Positions 6,106-13,761 of a DNA stretch of 43,577 nt are shown piece by piece. The DNA is from Lachnospiraceae bacterium (lineage in GTDB: Bacteria; Bacillota; Clostridia; Lachnospirales; Lachnospiraceae): contig JAAUZI010000039.1 of the NCBI GenBank assembly GCA_014804645.1, positions 54,072 to 97,648 on the forward strand. Reading direction: 5' to 3'. Position numbers and translations under genes: made by a program. Each line of letters starts with the position of its first letter. Position 1 is the first letter of the stretch. Below the pieces are notes generated by a model. It saw only the letters and a list, made by a program, of their open reading frames with translations. It searched no databases and was not told where the DNA came from.

Positions 6106-7644
6106 ATGGGCAAAATCATGGGAAGTGAGCCGCTGGGAAGTTTTTACTGCGGCAAAAAAGCAAAGAAACGCCGGGAGTGGCGGGGATTTAGGGACACCTG
6201 GTACGACTATGTACACTGGCTGGGTATCTGGAAAACTTTGATCGGCTTTATGCTCCATCTAAACAATCTGAGAGCCTTTTTCCGCTACCGCTGGATGGTA
6301 AACTATCTGGCCGTGCCGGACTTCTTTGACAGACATACGGAAGGGCTGAGAGGTACACAGCTGCGCATTACCCGCACCTCTCTGGAGCTGGTGGTAACGG
6401 ATATGTGCAAGAGCATGGGCGTCATGTTCCGGGCAGACCCCGCTCTGGGCAACGACAAGGCGCTGAACGAGCGGCTGGTAGTCTTTGACGAAAATATGAT
6501 GAGCGAGATTATGAACGGATTTCCCAATCTGAAATGGGTATCCGTGGAAGTCCCGGCGGTGTACACCTGTGCCATGATGGCTCAGGACAGCTTGTTCTAC
6601 TATTTGGACAAGGCCCAGGAATACGGCATTCCCAGCGATGTATGCCCCATGCCTGTGGCGGAATTCGGGGTGTCTCTGGAGGATGATTATCCCCGCATTG
6701 GCAAATGCGCCATCCAGTGCAATACCACCTGTGACGGGAGCCTGATGGGCAACGGACTTATGGCCGCCCGAATGGGTATTCCCACTTTCCAGCTGGCAGT
6801 GCCCATCCGCCACGATGAAGACAGCGTACAACAGTATGCAGCGGAGGAGATTCGCAACGCTATCGCTTTTATTGAACGGCAGACAGGGGAAACCTTTGAC
6901 TGGGACGCCTTTTTTGCCTCCATGAAGGATTTCAACCAGGAGACAGCGCATCTGTTGGAGTGGTATGAGGTGTCCCGCTCCCCCTATCCCCAGTTCACGG
7001 ACAACAGTCTGTCTCTGTATCGCTACGCCGTCTATATGGCCGCGGGAGGCAGAGAAAAGGAATTCCTGCGCCGGGATCAGCAGCTGACACAGCTGGTAAT
7101 GAGAGGCTATGAACGCAAAGAACCTTGCGCTGTGGAGCTGCGCCACCGGGCCATCACCTGGGGCGTACAGGCCGCCTACTACACAGCTTTTGCCGGATGG
7201 CTAACTAACTGCTGGGGCATTGTACCGCTGGTGGATATGCTGACCCTCTGCTCCACTAGGGAGGTCAACACAGAGGACCCCGAAAAGGCAATATATGATC
7301 TGGCTTATCTATATGAAAAAATGATTATGCGCAGTCGCTCCAACGGCGGCTACGAGGTAGGGGTGGCGGATTTGTGGCGCTACTGTGAGTATTTCCATGC
7401 GGATATGGTTATCATGTACGCCCACATGGGCTGCAAATCCATGTCCGGCTACCACGGACTCTTTGAGGAGGAGGCCCGTAAACACGGCATACATTTGGTA
7501 TGGGCTACCCACGGCCTAATGGACGCCAGAGGCGTGGGACGCAGGGACATGCGCACAGAAGTCAACCGTTACATGCGCACCGTGCTGCGAGAAGAACCCT
7601 TAGACCCCAGTCTGGAGGATTTTGACGACGAGCGGGCCTGGTAA
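6106..7644 (+). CDS. 2-hydroxyacyl-CoA dehydratase (HgdA/double-cubane family) subunit, larger
   Basis: This 512-residue partner of the preceding gene has the same fold but a longer N-terminal region of about 90 basic and aromatic residues (KKAKKRREWRGF, then several Trp/Tyr). Candidate cluster ligands are Cys180 (DVCPMP), Cys205/Cys209 (CNTTCDGS) and Cys443 (MGCKSMSG). It is longer than typical HgdA (roughly 430-480 residues). The conserved substrate-pocket context of known dehydratases could not be recognised by eye, so the substrate is unknown. It starts 37 bases after the previous stop, with GGAG 12 bases before the ATG. Together the two subunits should form a heterodimer fed by the activator encoded at 10.3 kb. 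Confidence 0.82.
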   Translation: MGKIMGSEPLGSFYCGKKAKKRREWRGFRDTWYDYVHWLGIWKTLIGFMLHLNNLRAFFRYRWMVNYLAVPDFFDRHTEGLRGTQLRITRTSLELVVTDMCKSMGVMFRADPALGNDKALNERLVVFDENMMSEIMNGFPNLKWVSVEVPAVYTCAMMAQDSLFYYLDKAQEYGIPSDVCPMPVAEFGVSLEDDYPRIGKCAIQCNTTCDGSLMGNGLMAARMGIPTFQLAVPIRHDEDSVQQYAAEEIRNAIAFIERQTGETFDWDAFFASMKDFNQETAHLLEWYEVSRSPYPQFTDNSLSLYRYAVYMAAGGREKEFLRRDQQLTQLVMRGYERKEPCAVELRHRAITWGVQAAYYTAFAGWLTNCWGIVPLVDMLTLCSTREVNTEDPEKAIYDLAYLYEKMIMRSRSNGGYEVGVADLWRYCEYFHADMVIMYAHMGCKSMSGYHGLFEEEARKHGIHLVWATHGLMDARGVGRRDMRTEVNRYMRTVLREEPLDPSLEDFDDERAW

Positions 7645-7679
7645 TATATCCCTTTACTATGGACAAGAGACAATTTATG

Positions 7680-8717
7680 CTATTTCTCTGACAAGTTTCT
7701 GCGAAACTCGTCAAAGCTGTCCACGCCAGGTGCTGCAAAATACCATTTTCTCAAGACAGCCTTATTCTCTTCTGTTTCAATGCGCAGACGGATATCCTCC
7801 GGAATCTCTCCGAGGCGCTCTAAAAAATCGTAAATGACCTGTCTGCTCTGCTCAAGGCTGCCTTCGGTATGGCCCTCTGCGTGACCCTCCACATGACCCT
7901 CGGCAAGCCCTCGAGCATGGCCCTCAGCAAGTCCTTCTGCGAGTCCTTCTGCGTGACCCTCTGCATGGCCCTCTGCATGGCCCTCAGCAAGTCCTTCTGC
8001 GAGTCCTTCTGCATGGCCATCCTGCTTGGCCGCCTCTTTTAGCGCCCATAGATCTCTCTGGTATTTCAGGTGTTCTTCATATCTCCACTTTGCCCATTTG
8101 AATAGGTTCATCACCTTTACCTCTTCCACCGCTTTCATAACTCCCGCATTCTCGCTCTGCATCTCATCCAGTTCCTCTCTGTTTTCCACTCGAAACAACC
8201 GTATCCAGTCATCCATCCTGTCCCCGGTAAGTTCCTTATTCAATTCAATGACATGTATCTCGAACTGATCTGAGTACTGTCTACCCTCCTGATCCCGCAG
8301 ACAATACACCTTGTGATAGTCGGGAAATGAGTCCAGATCGAAATCCAGAATGCTGACCACTATACATTTCTTTAACCGCTCATAAGACTGTCCACTGAAC
8401 ACACCGTCCGTGTACATCTTTGCCAGATAGAACAAACTGCGCTTGTCCCAGTAAGCCAGTCTTCTGACCTGCAATTCTACATTGATTCTGCGGTTGTCGT
8501 TAAGCAGTATCCTGACATCCAAAACGCACTGTTTCTCCTGCCTGCTGCGCCTGCTCAAAAAGGTGTTCTCCAGACGCACTGACCGGATCTCCTCCAGAGG
8601 AATTCCCAGTACATCGCTGATAAAGTGTCTGCGCACCTCTTCATTACGCATTAACTCCTTGAATGCCACATCTGCCTTAGGGGGAATAAATTTTCCCCAC
8701 ATTTCTTTTCTACCCAT
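7680..8717 (-). CDS. Rpn/PD-(D/E)XK nuclease-family protein with GHAEG repeat tail
   Basis: This 345-residue member of the Rpn (recombination-promoting nuclease, transposase_31-like) group begins with the family's FIPPKADVAFKELM signature (residues 10-23). The PD-(D/E)XK core is visible as Asp67 (VLDVRI) and E81-L-Q83 (NVELQVRR). Residues 234-287 are a low-complexity run of GHAEG/GLAEG pentapeptide-like units, followed by a short helical C-terminus. Start at 8717 is preferred because GGGAGG lies six bases upstream; an in-frame start at 8765 lacks this. It is transcribed against, and inserted within, the dehydratase-activator cluster, suggesting later arrival. Members are usually multi-copy and mobile-like; a second relative lies at 28.7 kb. 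The cellular role is not established. Confidence 0.85.
   Translation of the reverse strand: MGRKEMWGKFIPPKADVAFKELMRNEEVRRHFISDVLGIPLEEIRSVRLENTFLSRRSRQEKQCVLDVRILLNDNRRINVELQVRRLAYWDKRSLFYLAKMYTDGVFSGQSYERLKKCIVVSILDFDLDSFPDYHKVYCLRDQEGRQYSDQFEIHVIELNKELTGDRMDDWIRLFRVENREELDEMQSENAGVMKAVEEVKVMNLFKWAKWRYEEHLKYQRDLWALKEAAKQDGHAEGLAEGLAEGHAEGHAEGHAEGLAEGLAEGHARGLAEGHVEGHAEGHTEGSLEQSRQVIYDFLERLGEIPEDIRLRIETEENKAVLRKWYFAAPGVDSFDEFRRNLSEK
7857..8018 (-). repeat. Tandem repeat (60-bp period) inside the Rpn-family gene
   Basis: The coding repeat is built from 12-base units encoding GHAE/GLAE. A 32-base block at 7921-7952 recurs exactly at 7981-8012, giving a 60-bp higher-order period. All unit differences keep the reading frame, so the tract looks like an in-frame, length-variable tail. 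Confidence 0.9.
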
Positions 8718-8914
8718 TTCATACCTCCCGACGTATTGCAGCACTGCCATAAAGCTGTGCCACAATGCAGGAGATAACCGGCAAAATACACTTTCTCCCC
8801 GAAAATCTCCTGCTCCTTTTCAATTGTCTTTTTTGAATTTAAAGCATAGATTTTCCGATAGCTTGAAAAGTGAATTGCTTAATCAAAATGAAAAGAAATA
8901 TATGCTTTGAAAGT

Positions 8915-8943
8915 ATACTAGCATATACGGAGCAGAATTGCAA
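8915..8943 (-). promoter_or_regulatory. Promoter of the Rpn-family gene
   Basis: The minus strand reads TTGCAA (8943-8938), 17 bases, TAGTAT (8920-8915). It implies a leader of about 190 bases before the Rpn start codon. Confidence 0.5.
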
Positions 8944-8968
8944 GAGCATTTTATTCACAATAATGCAG

Positions 8969-8997
8969 TTGAGCATAAAAGGTAATTATGGTACAAT
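8969..8997 (+). promoter_or_regulatory. Promoter of the P-loop kinase gene
   Basis: TTGAGC (8969-8974), exactly 17 bases, then TACAAT (8992-8997), about 68 bases before the start codon at 9065. Confidence 0.65.
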
Positions 8998-9064
8998 CTA
9001 CCCATACAGAGAACATTACCCCATTGAAAATGGCTGAACCAATTTACTATTCGGGAGGGCAGAT

Positions 9065-9577
9065 ATGGAAAAGGGACGTATTATATTTTTGAACGGTGTG
9101 ACCAGCGCCGGAAAGACCTCTATTGTGGAGGCGCTGCAGGAGCGTGACGATGTCTTCTTTTATGTGGTGGCCAACGACCTGTTCCAAGAGATGGTAGGGG
9201 ACAAATATCTGCAGCAGAATTACTGGAAGTACCTCAGTGAGGTAATTATTATGATGTACCACACAGCAAAGCTATACTCCGACATGGGTAAGAACGTGCT
9301 GATCGACGGTATACTGGTGGAACGGGAAGAAATCAAGCCCCACTATCGGCAGCTGCAGGATATTCTAAAGGACAACCCCCTGGACATAGTCGAAGTATAC
9401 TGTCCCCTGGAGATCTGCAGGCAAAGAAACATCGACAGAGGAGATCGGTATGAGACACAGTCGGAGGAACAACATGCATTGATGGCAGAAAATATTGCAT
9501 ACAGCGTCAGGGTGGACACCAGCGTACAGAGTCCGGAAAAATGCGCAGATACCATCGTCAACACACTGTTTTCCTGA
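9065..9577 (+). CDS. Chloramphenicol phosphotransferase-like P-loop kinase
   Basis: This 170-residue single-domain P-loop kinase has Walker A NGVTSAGKTS at residues 10-19, a form typical of the chloramphenicol-3-O-phosphotransferase-like family (NGxSSxGKTS). It also has a LEICRQRNIDRGDR stretch near residue 120 like the lid region of such kinases. The real substrate is unknown; many family members outside Streptomyces have no demonstrated chloramphenicol activity. The ATG is supported by GGGAGG six bases upstream. The GNAT acetyltransferase gene follows 30 bases downstream on the same strand, so the two may be co-transcribed as a small-molecule-modifying pair. Confidence 0.78.
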   Translation: MEKGRIIFLNGVTSAGKTSIVEALQERDDVFFYVVANDLFQEMVGDKYLQQNYWKYLSEVIIMMYHTAKLYSDMGKNVLIDGILVEREEIKPHYRQLQDILKDNPLDIVEVYCPLEICRQRNIDRGDRYETQSEEQHALMAENIAYSVRVDTSVQSPEKCADTIVNTLFS

Positions 9578-9607
9578 GAGACTTTCATAAATCCGGAGGA
9601 ATATCCT

Positions 9608-10165
9608 ATGAGTGATTACGAGATCAGAACCGTTACCGTAGATGACGCTGAGCAGTTGCTAGCTATTTATTCCTACTATGTGGAAAATACTGCCATCACC
9701 TTTGAATATACCTCGCCGACTTTGGCGGAGTTTAAAGACCGCATCTCCAACACTTTGAAAAAATATCCTTACCTCTGTATTCTACGGGAGGACACTATCC
9801 TTGGATACGCCTATGCCGGGCCGTTTCACACTAGGGCAGCGTACCAGTGGACGGCGGAGCTGACCATATATCTGGCACCAGACGCCCGGAAATGCGGACT
9901 GGGACGGATGTTGTATGATACATTGGAAAGCCGATTAAAGGAAATGGGCATCCTGAACCTGTACGCCTGCATTGGCTATCCCAGGACAGAGGACGAATAC
10001 CTGTCGCAAAACAGTTCCCAATTCCACGAACATATGGGATATACAACAGTGGGGGAATTTCATAATTGCGGATACAAGTATGGACGCTGGTACGACATGA
10101 TATACATGGAGAAGATAATCGGTGAACACACTGACAATCCTTCTGCGCCGAAACACGCAGTATAA
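9608..10165 (+). CDS. GNAT N-acetyltransferase, phosphinothricin acetyltransferase-like
   Basis: This 185-residue GNAT enzyme transfers acetyl from acetyl-CoA to an amine. The order and spacing match the PAT/Bar-like subgroup: an N-terminal DAEQLLAIYSYYVENTAITF stretch, the GYAYAGPFHTRAAYQW segment, and motif A with the acetyl-CoA pyrophosphate loop RKCGLGR (residues 94-100). The last 15 or so residues are not conserved-looking. GGAGGA lies upstream of the ATG. It sits directly after the P-loop kinase gene and before the activator gene's own promoter. The substrate (a glufosinate-like compound, methionine sulfone or another amine) cannot be assigned. Confidence 0.82.
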   Translation: MSDYEIRTVTVDDAEQLLAIYSYYVENTAITFEYTSPTLAEFKDRISNTLKKYPYLCILREDTILGYAYAGPFHTRAAYQWTAELTIYLAPDARKCGLGRMLYDTLESRLKEMGILNLYACIGYPRTEDEYLSQNSSQFHEHMGYTTVGEFHNCGYKYGRWYDMIYMEKIIGEHTDNPSAPKHAV

Positions 10166-10182
10166 GATGCGGCGATGTCAAT

Positions 10183-10211
10183 TTGCTTTTTCGTAACGGA
10201 ACTGGTACAAT
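10183..10211 (+). promoter_or_regulatory. Promoter of the activator gene
   Basis: TTGCTT (10183-10188), 17 bases, TACAAT (10206-10211) preceded by TGG to give an extended -10, about 55 bases before the activator start codon. The activator segment can therefore be expressed independently of the upstream kinase and acetyltransferase genes. Confidence 0.6.
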
Positions 10212-10265
10212 GGGTATAATGCGTATGACCTTACCAAATCAAATATATTTCCCGGAGGAAGACAA

Positions 10266-11060
10266 ATGAAATATTACGGTGGCTGTGATGCCGGAAGTAC
10301 CTATACAAAATGTGTGATTTTAGACGAGACAGGGCATATCGCCGCCCATGTGACTACCCGCAGCCGAATCAATCCCGTGCTCAGCGCCCAGGCAGCACTG
10401 CAGGAAGCTGTGGCTCAGATACCGGAGCTGGATAAGACCGAGGATCTCTCCTACCTGGTGGGCACGGGTTATGGCCGGAACAAAGTGCCTTTTGCCGACG
10501 AGAATATCTCCGAGATCAGCTGTCACGCCATGGGAGTGCATGTGACCAATCCACAGATCCAAGCGATTATCGACATCGGCGGTCAGGACGTGAAAGGCAT
10601 TGCGGTGGATAGGGACGGCACGGTGCTGGATTTTGCCATGAACGACAAATGTGCTGCCGGAACAGGTCGTTTCTACGAGACTATGGCCAATGCCTTTGAG
10701 ATGTCCCTAGAGGATTTTTCCAATCTATCTCTCTCCGCCAAAAATGTAATTCCCATTACCGCTCAGTGTACGGTCTTTGCCGAGAGTGAGGTTATCTCCC
10801 TGGTGGGGGAGGGTAAGCCCATGGAAGAGATCGCCGCCGGAATCCAGATGTCTGTGGCAAAGCGCTGTTTTGTCATGGCAAAAAAGGCTGGAGCCACCGA
10901 CAGCCTGGCCCTGACTGGCGGCTGCGCCAAGAATGCGGGACTGAAGGACGCCATTGAAAAAGTACTGAAAATTAAGGTTGTGGATCTGGACATTGACCCC
11001 CAGCTGATGGGAGCCTTAGGCGCCGCGGAATTTGCCAGACAGAAGGGAGGAAACGCATGA
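10266..11060 (+). CDS. ATP-dependent activator (HgdC/BadF/DCCPR-type ASKHA ATPase)
   Basis: This 264-residue activator (archerase) uses ATP hydrolysis to push an electron from its dimer-bridging [4Fe-4S] cluster into a dehydratase or double-cubane protein. The ASKHA phosphate loops appear as CDAGSTYTK (residues 7-15) and IDIGGQDVKGI (102-112). Cluster ligands are Cys129 in KCAAGTGRF and Cys168 in AQCTVFAESE, at nearly the same positions as in HgdC (127 and 166 as I recall). The LTGGCAKN motif is at 217-223. Length is standard. GGAGG lies before the ATG, and the stop overlaps the next start by four bases (ATGA). The likely client is the two-subunit protein at 4.9-7.6 kb, although three unrelated genes intervene. 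Confidence 0.93.
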   Translation: MKYYGGCDAGSTYTKCVILDETGHIAAHVTTRSRINPVLSAQAALQEAVAQIPELDKTEDLSYLVGTGYGRNKVPFADENISEISCHAMGVHVTNPQIQAIIDIGGQDVKGIAVDRDGTVLDFAMNDKCAAGTGRFYETMANAFEMSLEDFSNLSLSAKNVIPITAQCTVFAESEVISLVGEGKPMEEIAAGIQMSVAKRCFVMAKKAGATDSLALTGGCAKNAGLKDAIEKVLKIKVVDLDIDPQLMGALGAAEFARQKGGNA

Positions 11061-11233
11061 TTGCGCTGAAAGTTATTCTTATCATACTCGCCGTAGTCTT
11101 TGCGCTGTTTCTCCTGAGTCTGATTATCTACTTTTTTAACCTGGACATGAAGTTCGCCGCCGCCATGACCCCGGTGATGAACAAGTACTATGACTGGCAG
11201 AAACGCAGGCGTGAGAAAGGGAAAAAGGAATGA
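11057..11233 (+). CDS. Small single-span membrane protein (58 residues)
   Basis: This short gene overlaps the activator stop by four bases and ends one base before the next start codon, so it is clearly part of the operon. The product begins MIALKVILIILAVVFALFLL, a single transmembrane helix running to about residue 27, followed by a short cytoplasmic tail ending in a strongly basic run (QKRRREKGKKE). No family was recognised. It could anchor the activator or the acetyl-CoA-synthase-like protein to the membrane, or be a stability or regulatory micro-protein; both are inference. Its overlap with both neighbours is the main reason to accept it as real. Confidence 0.78.
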   Translation: MIALKVILIILAVVFALFLLSLIIYFFNLDMKFAAAMTPVMNKYYDWQKRRREKGKKE

Positions 11234-11234
11234 T

Positions 11235-11957
11235 ATGAACCTGTATGATAGCCTAATCCGGGAGTGCCTTGACCTAGTCGGAGATACCGCTCCCCGTACC
11301 CTGTCTCCAGCGGTCAATGAACCCCTGTGGCAGACGGAGGAGGAACAGCGGCTTATCTTTCAGAAGGATATGGCCTATGAACTTGGCGGAAACGGCCTGC
11401 CCGCCGTCAGCGCACTCGCCTACACCTCCCAGCCCGCCGGAGGCGACAAGCTGCTGCTCTGCGGCCCGGACCTTCCGGATCTAAATGCCGACTCCCCCTA
11501 TGCCCGGCTCACTGTGCTGCATATTGACGACGGGGATTGGCAGGACGACCAGCAGGCTTACCGACTGCTGCGGCAGATGGAGTACACCAGATACCATGTG
11601 TACCCAAGGGGATATATGATGCGGATCTCAACCTCCGCCGGGCGGGAGCCGGTACGGGTCGGCCGCAAAGCGCTGCAGGAGGGCCTGAACTTCACCCGGG
11701 TGGGACAACTTTTTCTCCATGCTTACCACCAACATCCCCAGGTGCAGGCAGTCACAATGCTGTTTGTCACTGCTCCAGCCTTTCCGTATGATTTGCTTGC
11801 AGAAAAGGCAGCTGCGATGGAGGCCGTCACAAGCTCTCTGGATCAAATCTTTAACCGCCTGGTGATGGACTGCCGCAGCTGCAGCCTGAAACCTGTATGC
11901 GATGAAGTGGAGGGATTGCGGGAACTGCATTTCAATTTTGCAAATAAAAAGCCTTGA
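11235..11957 (+). CDS. Acetyl-CoA synthase/CdhC-like partial-domain protein (240 residues)
   Basis: Compared from memory with acetyl-CoA synthase (AcsB/CdhC), the middle domain is recognisable in order. AYELGGNGLPA (residues 47-57) corresponds to the VEMGGNRTPA region. LLLCGPDLPDL corresponds to IEVIGPDIDQI. MRISTSA plus ALQEGLNFTRVGQLFLHAYH corresponds to the WLRVSKDA...FRFKNYGEILVAK region. A terminal Cys213-x2-Cys216-x5-Cys222 corresponds to the first A-cluster cysteines. The protein stops there: the C-terminal Ni-site domain with its Cys-Gly-Cys is absent, so it cannot be a complete acetyl-CoA synthase. It closes the cluster that began with a CooC-like ATPase. It may bind an Fe-S cluster or dock a partner; the function is unknown. 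AAGGA precedes the ATG. The terminator stem overlaps its stop codon. Confidence 0.7.
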   Translation: MNLYDSLIRECLDLVGDTAPRTLSPAVNEPLWQTEEEQRLIFQKDMAYELGGNGLPAVSALAYTSQPAGGDKLLLCGPDLPDLNADSPYARLTVLHIDDGDWQDDQQAYRLLRQMEYTRYHVYPRGYMMRISTSAGREPVRVGRKALQEGLNFTRVGQLFLHAYHQHPQVQAVTMLFVTAPAFPYDLLAEKAAAMEAVTSSLDQIFNRLVMDCRSCSLKPVCDEVEGLRELHFNFANKKP

Positions 11958-11977
11958 TGCACTTGCATCAAGGCTTT
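11948..11977. terminator. Bidirectional terminator between the activator cluster and pilB
   Basis: AAAGCCTTGATGC, ACTT loop, GCATCAAGGCTTT: a perfect 13-bp stem flanked by A and T runs, between convergent genes. The left arm contains the stop codon of the acetyl-CoA-synthase-like gene. Confidence 0.88.
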
Positions 11978-11995
11978 AAAAATCATTGTCTCTCA

Positions 11996-13687
11996 TCAGC
12001 TGTCAAACGAAACCTTAACCATCTCCTCAAAGGAGGTAGTGCCGTCCAGCACATACTCCGTGGCGCTCATGCGCAGAGTATACATACCCTCCTGCAGGGC
12101 CTGCTCCTTGATGGCATCAGCTCCCAGACGCTTGCTGATAATCGTCTTCAGCGTGGGGGTTATCCTCATGATCTCATACACACCGATACGGCCCTTGTAA
12201 CCGGTATTGTCACACTTGCTGCAGCCGCAGGGCTGATAGATCGTCACATCCTCGTCCATATTGCAGTTCATTATTTCCTTTTCATCAGCCGTTGCCAGTC
12301 TGGGTTTCTTGCACTCCTTACACAGACGGCGCACCAGACGCTGAGCGATAACGCCAACTACGGAATCGGCAATCAGATAGGATTCGATACCCATATCCTC
12401 CAGACGGGTGATAGTGCTGGCGGAGGAGTTGGTATGCAGCGTACTCACCACCAAGTGGCCGGTGATAGATGCCTGCACGGCGATACTGGCAGTCTCCTGG
12501 TCACGAATCTCACCGATCATAATGATATCCGGGTCCTGACGCAGAATGGAACGCAGGGCTGAAGCGAAAGTCAGCTCCGCCTTGGGATTGACCTGCACCT
12601 GATTGATACCGTCGATATTTGCCTCCACAGGGTCCTCGACAGTGATAATATTTACATCCTCTGTATTCAGCTCACTCAGCGCAGTGTACAGCGTGGTGGA
12701 CTTACCACTACCGGTAGGCCCTGTCACCAGCAGAATACCGTGAGGATTCTTCAAAATATAGTCAAACTGCTCCATCTCTCTGGGCTTTAATCCCAGCTGG
12801 CTCTTCTCCTTGTTCAGGCCTGACTTGGAGGTCAGACGCATAACGACTTTCTCGCCATATACCGTGGGCAGCACAGACACACGGATATCATACTCCATCC
12901 TGTCCACCACCTGAGTGATACGGCCGTCCTGAGGCTTTCTCTTCTCGGAAATATCCATGCCGCCAATAATCTTGATACGGGCAACCATGGCATTTAGGAC
13001 ATTGATGTCATATTTTGCCTTCTCATAGAGAGCGCCGTCAATACGGTAACGAACCCGAACCTTGCGCTCCGTGGGTTCGATATGGATATCGGAAGCCCTC
13101 TGTCGCACAGCCTTGTCGATCATCTCCTTGACCAACATAACGATAGGAGAATTGTTGATATCCTCCTCCGCGGCGTCCACTTCCTCCACGTTCAGATTCT
13201 TCTCCTTGGCGTAGGCCTCCAGAGCCGTGGTCACCTCATCCTGCCCATAATATTTGTCGATGGCCAGCATGATATTCCGGGTAGTAGTCACGGCGGGCTC
13301 CACCTGGCAGTTGGTGATGATGGAGATATCATCCTGCGCATACATATCCATAGGGTCAGCCATGGCGACACGCAGCACGTTCATGCTGTCCTGAGCATAC
13401 TCAATGGGGAAAATCTTGTTTTTCTTTAGTACATTTACCGGAATCAAATCCAGAATATCCTGGCTGACCGCAATGGTAGTCAAGTCAATCAGCTCAATAT
13501 GCAACTGCGTGCTCAGCGCCATGGCAATCTGCTCTTCCGTCACAATGCCCTCATCCACCAGCACCTCGCCCAGTTTCTTTCCGCTGCCCTTCTGCAGATC
13601 CAATGCCTGCAGCAGCTGCGTGTTAGTGATTGCCTTGCTGTCGACCAGCACGTCACCTAAACGTAATTTTTTTCTGCTAATATCCAT
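11996..13687 (-). CDS. pilB: Type IV pilus assembly ATPase PilB (GspE family)
   Basis: This is the hexameric cytoplasmic ATPase that drives pilin polymerisation. The N-terminal MshEN/GspE-N domain is visible as KKLRLGDVLVDSKAI followed by KLGEVLVDEGIV. The core shows Walker A GPTGSGKSTT, the Asp box EDPVE, Walker B LRQDPDIIMIGEIRD and a His-box STLHTN. A zinc-binding tetracysteine (CKECKKPR...CGCSKCDNTGYKGR) is typical of PilB rather than PilT. The start at 13687 gives 563 residues and lies ten bases after GAGGT; an upstream start at 13738 would add non-conserved residues. It is monocistronic here, about 20 kb from the pilus structural operon at 34-43 kb. Confidence 0.93.
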   Translation of the reverse strand: MDISRKKLRLGDVLVDSKAITNTQLLQALDLQKGSGKKLGEVLVDEGIVTEEQIAMALSTQLHIELIDLTTIAVSQDILDLIPVNVLKKNKIFPIEYAQDSMNVLRVAMADPMDMYAQDDISIITNCQVEPAVTTTRNIMLAIDKYYGQDEVTTALEAYAKEKNLNVEEVDAAEEDINNSPIVMLVKEMIDKAVRQRASDIHIEPTERKVRVRYRIDGALYEKAKYDINVLNAMVARIKIIGGMDISEKRKPQDGRITQVVDRMEYDIRVSVLPTVYGEKVVMRLTSKSGLNKEKSQLGLKPREMEQFDYILKNPHGILLVTGPTGSGKSTTLYTALSELNTEDVNIITVEDPVEANIDGINQVQVNPKAELTFASALRSILRQDPDIIMIGEIRDQETASIAVQASITGHLVVSTLHTNSSASTITRLEDMGIESYLIADSVVGVIAQRLVRRLCKECKKPRLATADEKEIMNCNMDEDVTIYQPCGCSKCDNTGYKGRIGVYEIMRITPTLKTIISKRLGADAIKEQALQEGMYTLRMSATEYVLDGTTSFEEMVKVSFDS

Positions 13688-13761
13688 TCTTTTTCTGACC
13701 TCGCACTTCCCGGCGGTAGCAAAACTCCGAATAATCAAAAAAATTGCTGCTCTGTTTGTAT

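Larger units (their letters stand above)
8718..9064. other. Divergent intergenic region between Rpn-type gene and P-loop kinase gene
   Basis: This 347-bp gap contains no convincing gene. It holds two divergent promoters (annotated separately) and, in the roughly 190-base Rpn leader, an inverted repeat GCAGGAGAT...ATCTCCTGC (8767-8813) that could fold in the leader RNA. Most of the rest is AT-rich. Confidence 0.6.

Noticed and set aside
4884..7644. Genuine 2-hydroxyglutaryl- or lactyl-CoA dehydratase
   Set aside because: Family fold is clear, but no CoA-transferase, racemase, dehydrogenase or electron-transfer flavoprotein genes accompany it, and the neighbours are CODH/ACS-like instead.
7857..8018. 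CRISPR-like array in the GHAEG repeat
   Set aside because: Units are 12 bases without spacers and stay in frame inside a protein gene; no cas genes are present.
13688..13760. c-di-GMP riboswitch in the pilB leader
   Set aside because: Pilus genes often have one, but the roughly 70-base leader is too short and lacks the conserved GEMM loops and receptor.
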